In this document: positions 63,603 through 64,000 of the stretch, piece after piece
Numbering within the stretch: the stretch's first letter is position 1
Layout of the letters: each line of letters opens with the position of its first letter
Origin: Candidatus Brachythrix odensensis
Lineage (GTDB): Bacteria > Chloroflexota > Anaerolineae > J036 > Brachytrichaceae
Direction: 5' to 3'
NCBI GenBank assembly: GCA_016714465.1
Contig: JADKDT010000001.1
Location: 496,001 to 560,000 of the forward strand
Length of the DNA: 64,000 bases
Notes under the pieces: model-generated
What the model was told of the DNA's origin: nothing
Seen by the model: only the letters and a program-made list of their open reading frames with translations
Database searches by the model: none
Translations under genes and position numbers: made by a program

Positions 63603-64000
63603 CTATTCCGCCCGCCCGATGCGCCAGCCCAGCACCAGGCCATAGACCGCGTGGGCGATGGCGACAACCGCCGCCGGCAGGCCGGCGAAGAGCGTGGCGC
63701 TGGTCTGAGCCAGCAGGGCGACGCCAAAGAGGGCCAGGCCATACAGCCCGCCCAACAGCCAGACCGGGCCGCGCCGGTGACCGGACACCGCGTGCACGAG
63801 GATGCCGAAGAGGCCGCCATACACCACCGACACGCTGATGTGCGAGAGCACACCCACGATCGCGCTGCTGCGGGTCGCGATGTCAAGCTGAGCCAGCAGT
63901 ATGGTGACGCCGCCGCCCGTCAGGGCTGCGCCCAGGCCCAGGACCAGGGCCATCGCTGCGCCCGCCCACAGTCCGGAGAACAGGCCGTGGGTTGCCGCAT
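63603..64000 (-). CDS. Membrane protein, incomplete at window edge
   Basis: Open to the window end; the visible part has about four hydrophobic helices (ALVLGLGAALTGGGVTILLA, ISVSVVYGGLFGILV, LLGGLYGLALFGVALLA, VVAIAHAVYGLVLGW). No catalytic motif. The start may be at or beyond 64000. It precedes the sensor genes on the same strand and may be part of the operon. Confidence 0.6.
   Translation of the reverse strand, partial: AATHGLFSGLWAGAAMALVLGLGAALTGGGVTILLAQLDIATRSSAIVGVLSHISVSVVYGGLFGILVHAVSGHRRGPVWLLGGLYGLALFGVALLAQTSATLFAGLPAAVVAIAHAVYGLVLGWRIGRAE

Overview
The window is GC-rich (clearly above 60% by eye) and most likely comes from a member of the Chloroflexota, probably an Anaerolineae-like lineage. 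The hints are an isopentenyl phosphate kinase, large MalT/LAL-type LuxR regulators, a partner-switching (RsbU/RsbW/STAS) module with membrane sensors, SOS-like operators of the GAAC-N4-GTTC type, and many lipoproteins with Ala/Pro/Thr-rich linkers. No rRNA, tRNA, CRISPR array or intact transposase was seen. The lineage call is inference from gene content only.

Layout. 1-5 kb: end of a LAL regulator, an 800-base patch of short repeats, and two hydrolase lipoproteins, one an alpha/beta-hydrolase/S41-like fusion. 5-17 kb: housekeeping genes, with gyrB, ada, a membrane J-protein, isopentenyl phosphate kinase, a methyltransferase, a GalT-like HIT protein, a frameshifted ROK kinase, the primary sigma factor, a YceD-like gene and dnaA. 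A candidate oriC lies before dnaA. 17-26.5 kb: aldehyde dehydrogenase, MaoC hydratase, the anhydro-MurNAc recycling pair anmK-murQ, a LAL regulator, and small enzymes and lipoproteins. 26.5-37.7 kb: one long minus-strand sugar/sugar-acid catabolic operon (GntR regulator, ABC binding protein and two permeases, two enolase-superfamily enzymes, epimerase, SDR, DHDPS-family aldolase, GH88/105 hydrolase, aldose epimerase). 37.9-44.3 kb: an Opp/Dpp-type ABC importer operon. 44-53.4 kb: SHOCT protein, CinA-like protein, rsmG, amidohydrolase, epimerase, class III aminotransferase, a radical-SAM/HhH putative DNA-repair gene under tandem SOS-like operators, and lepA. 53.5-64 kb: a CrtI-like oxidoreductase with two coupled unknown paralogs, then STAS, STAS, RsbU/RsbW-like phosphatase and three related membrane sensors, with a VapBC-like module among them.

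Two features run across the window. First, more than twenty gene junctions hold a long, near-perfect palindrome (about 35-80 bp) with a shared tip (CCCCGCGC-nnn-GCGCGGGG, CCCCGGC-nnn-GCCGGGG or GGCG-TA-CGCC). Its outer stem differs from locus to locus yet remains self-complementary. They lie between convergent, tandem and divergent genes, often just upstream of a Shine-Dalgarno sequence, so they are not simply terminators. One copy appears split by a roughly 0.35-kb insertion. Second, many genes carry single-base frame disruptions (at least fifteen), increasingly dense after 54 kb. Most look like assembly or sequencing errors, but the 59.4-60.2 kb sensor looks truly decayed.

The most testable regulatory observation is the identical 12-mer GAACACCTGTTC. 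It is duplicated around the promoter of the radical-SAM gene and present once, inverted, in front of the yceD-rpoD pair. A weaker version sits between the -10 box and the start codon of gyrB.
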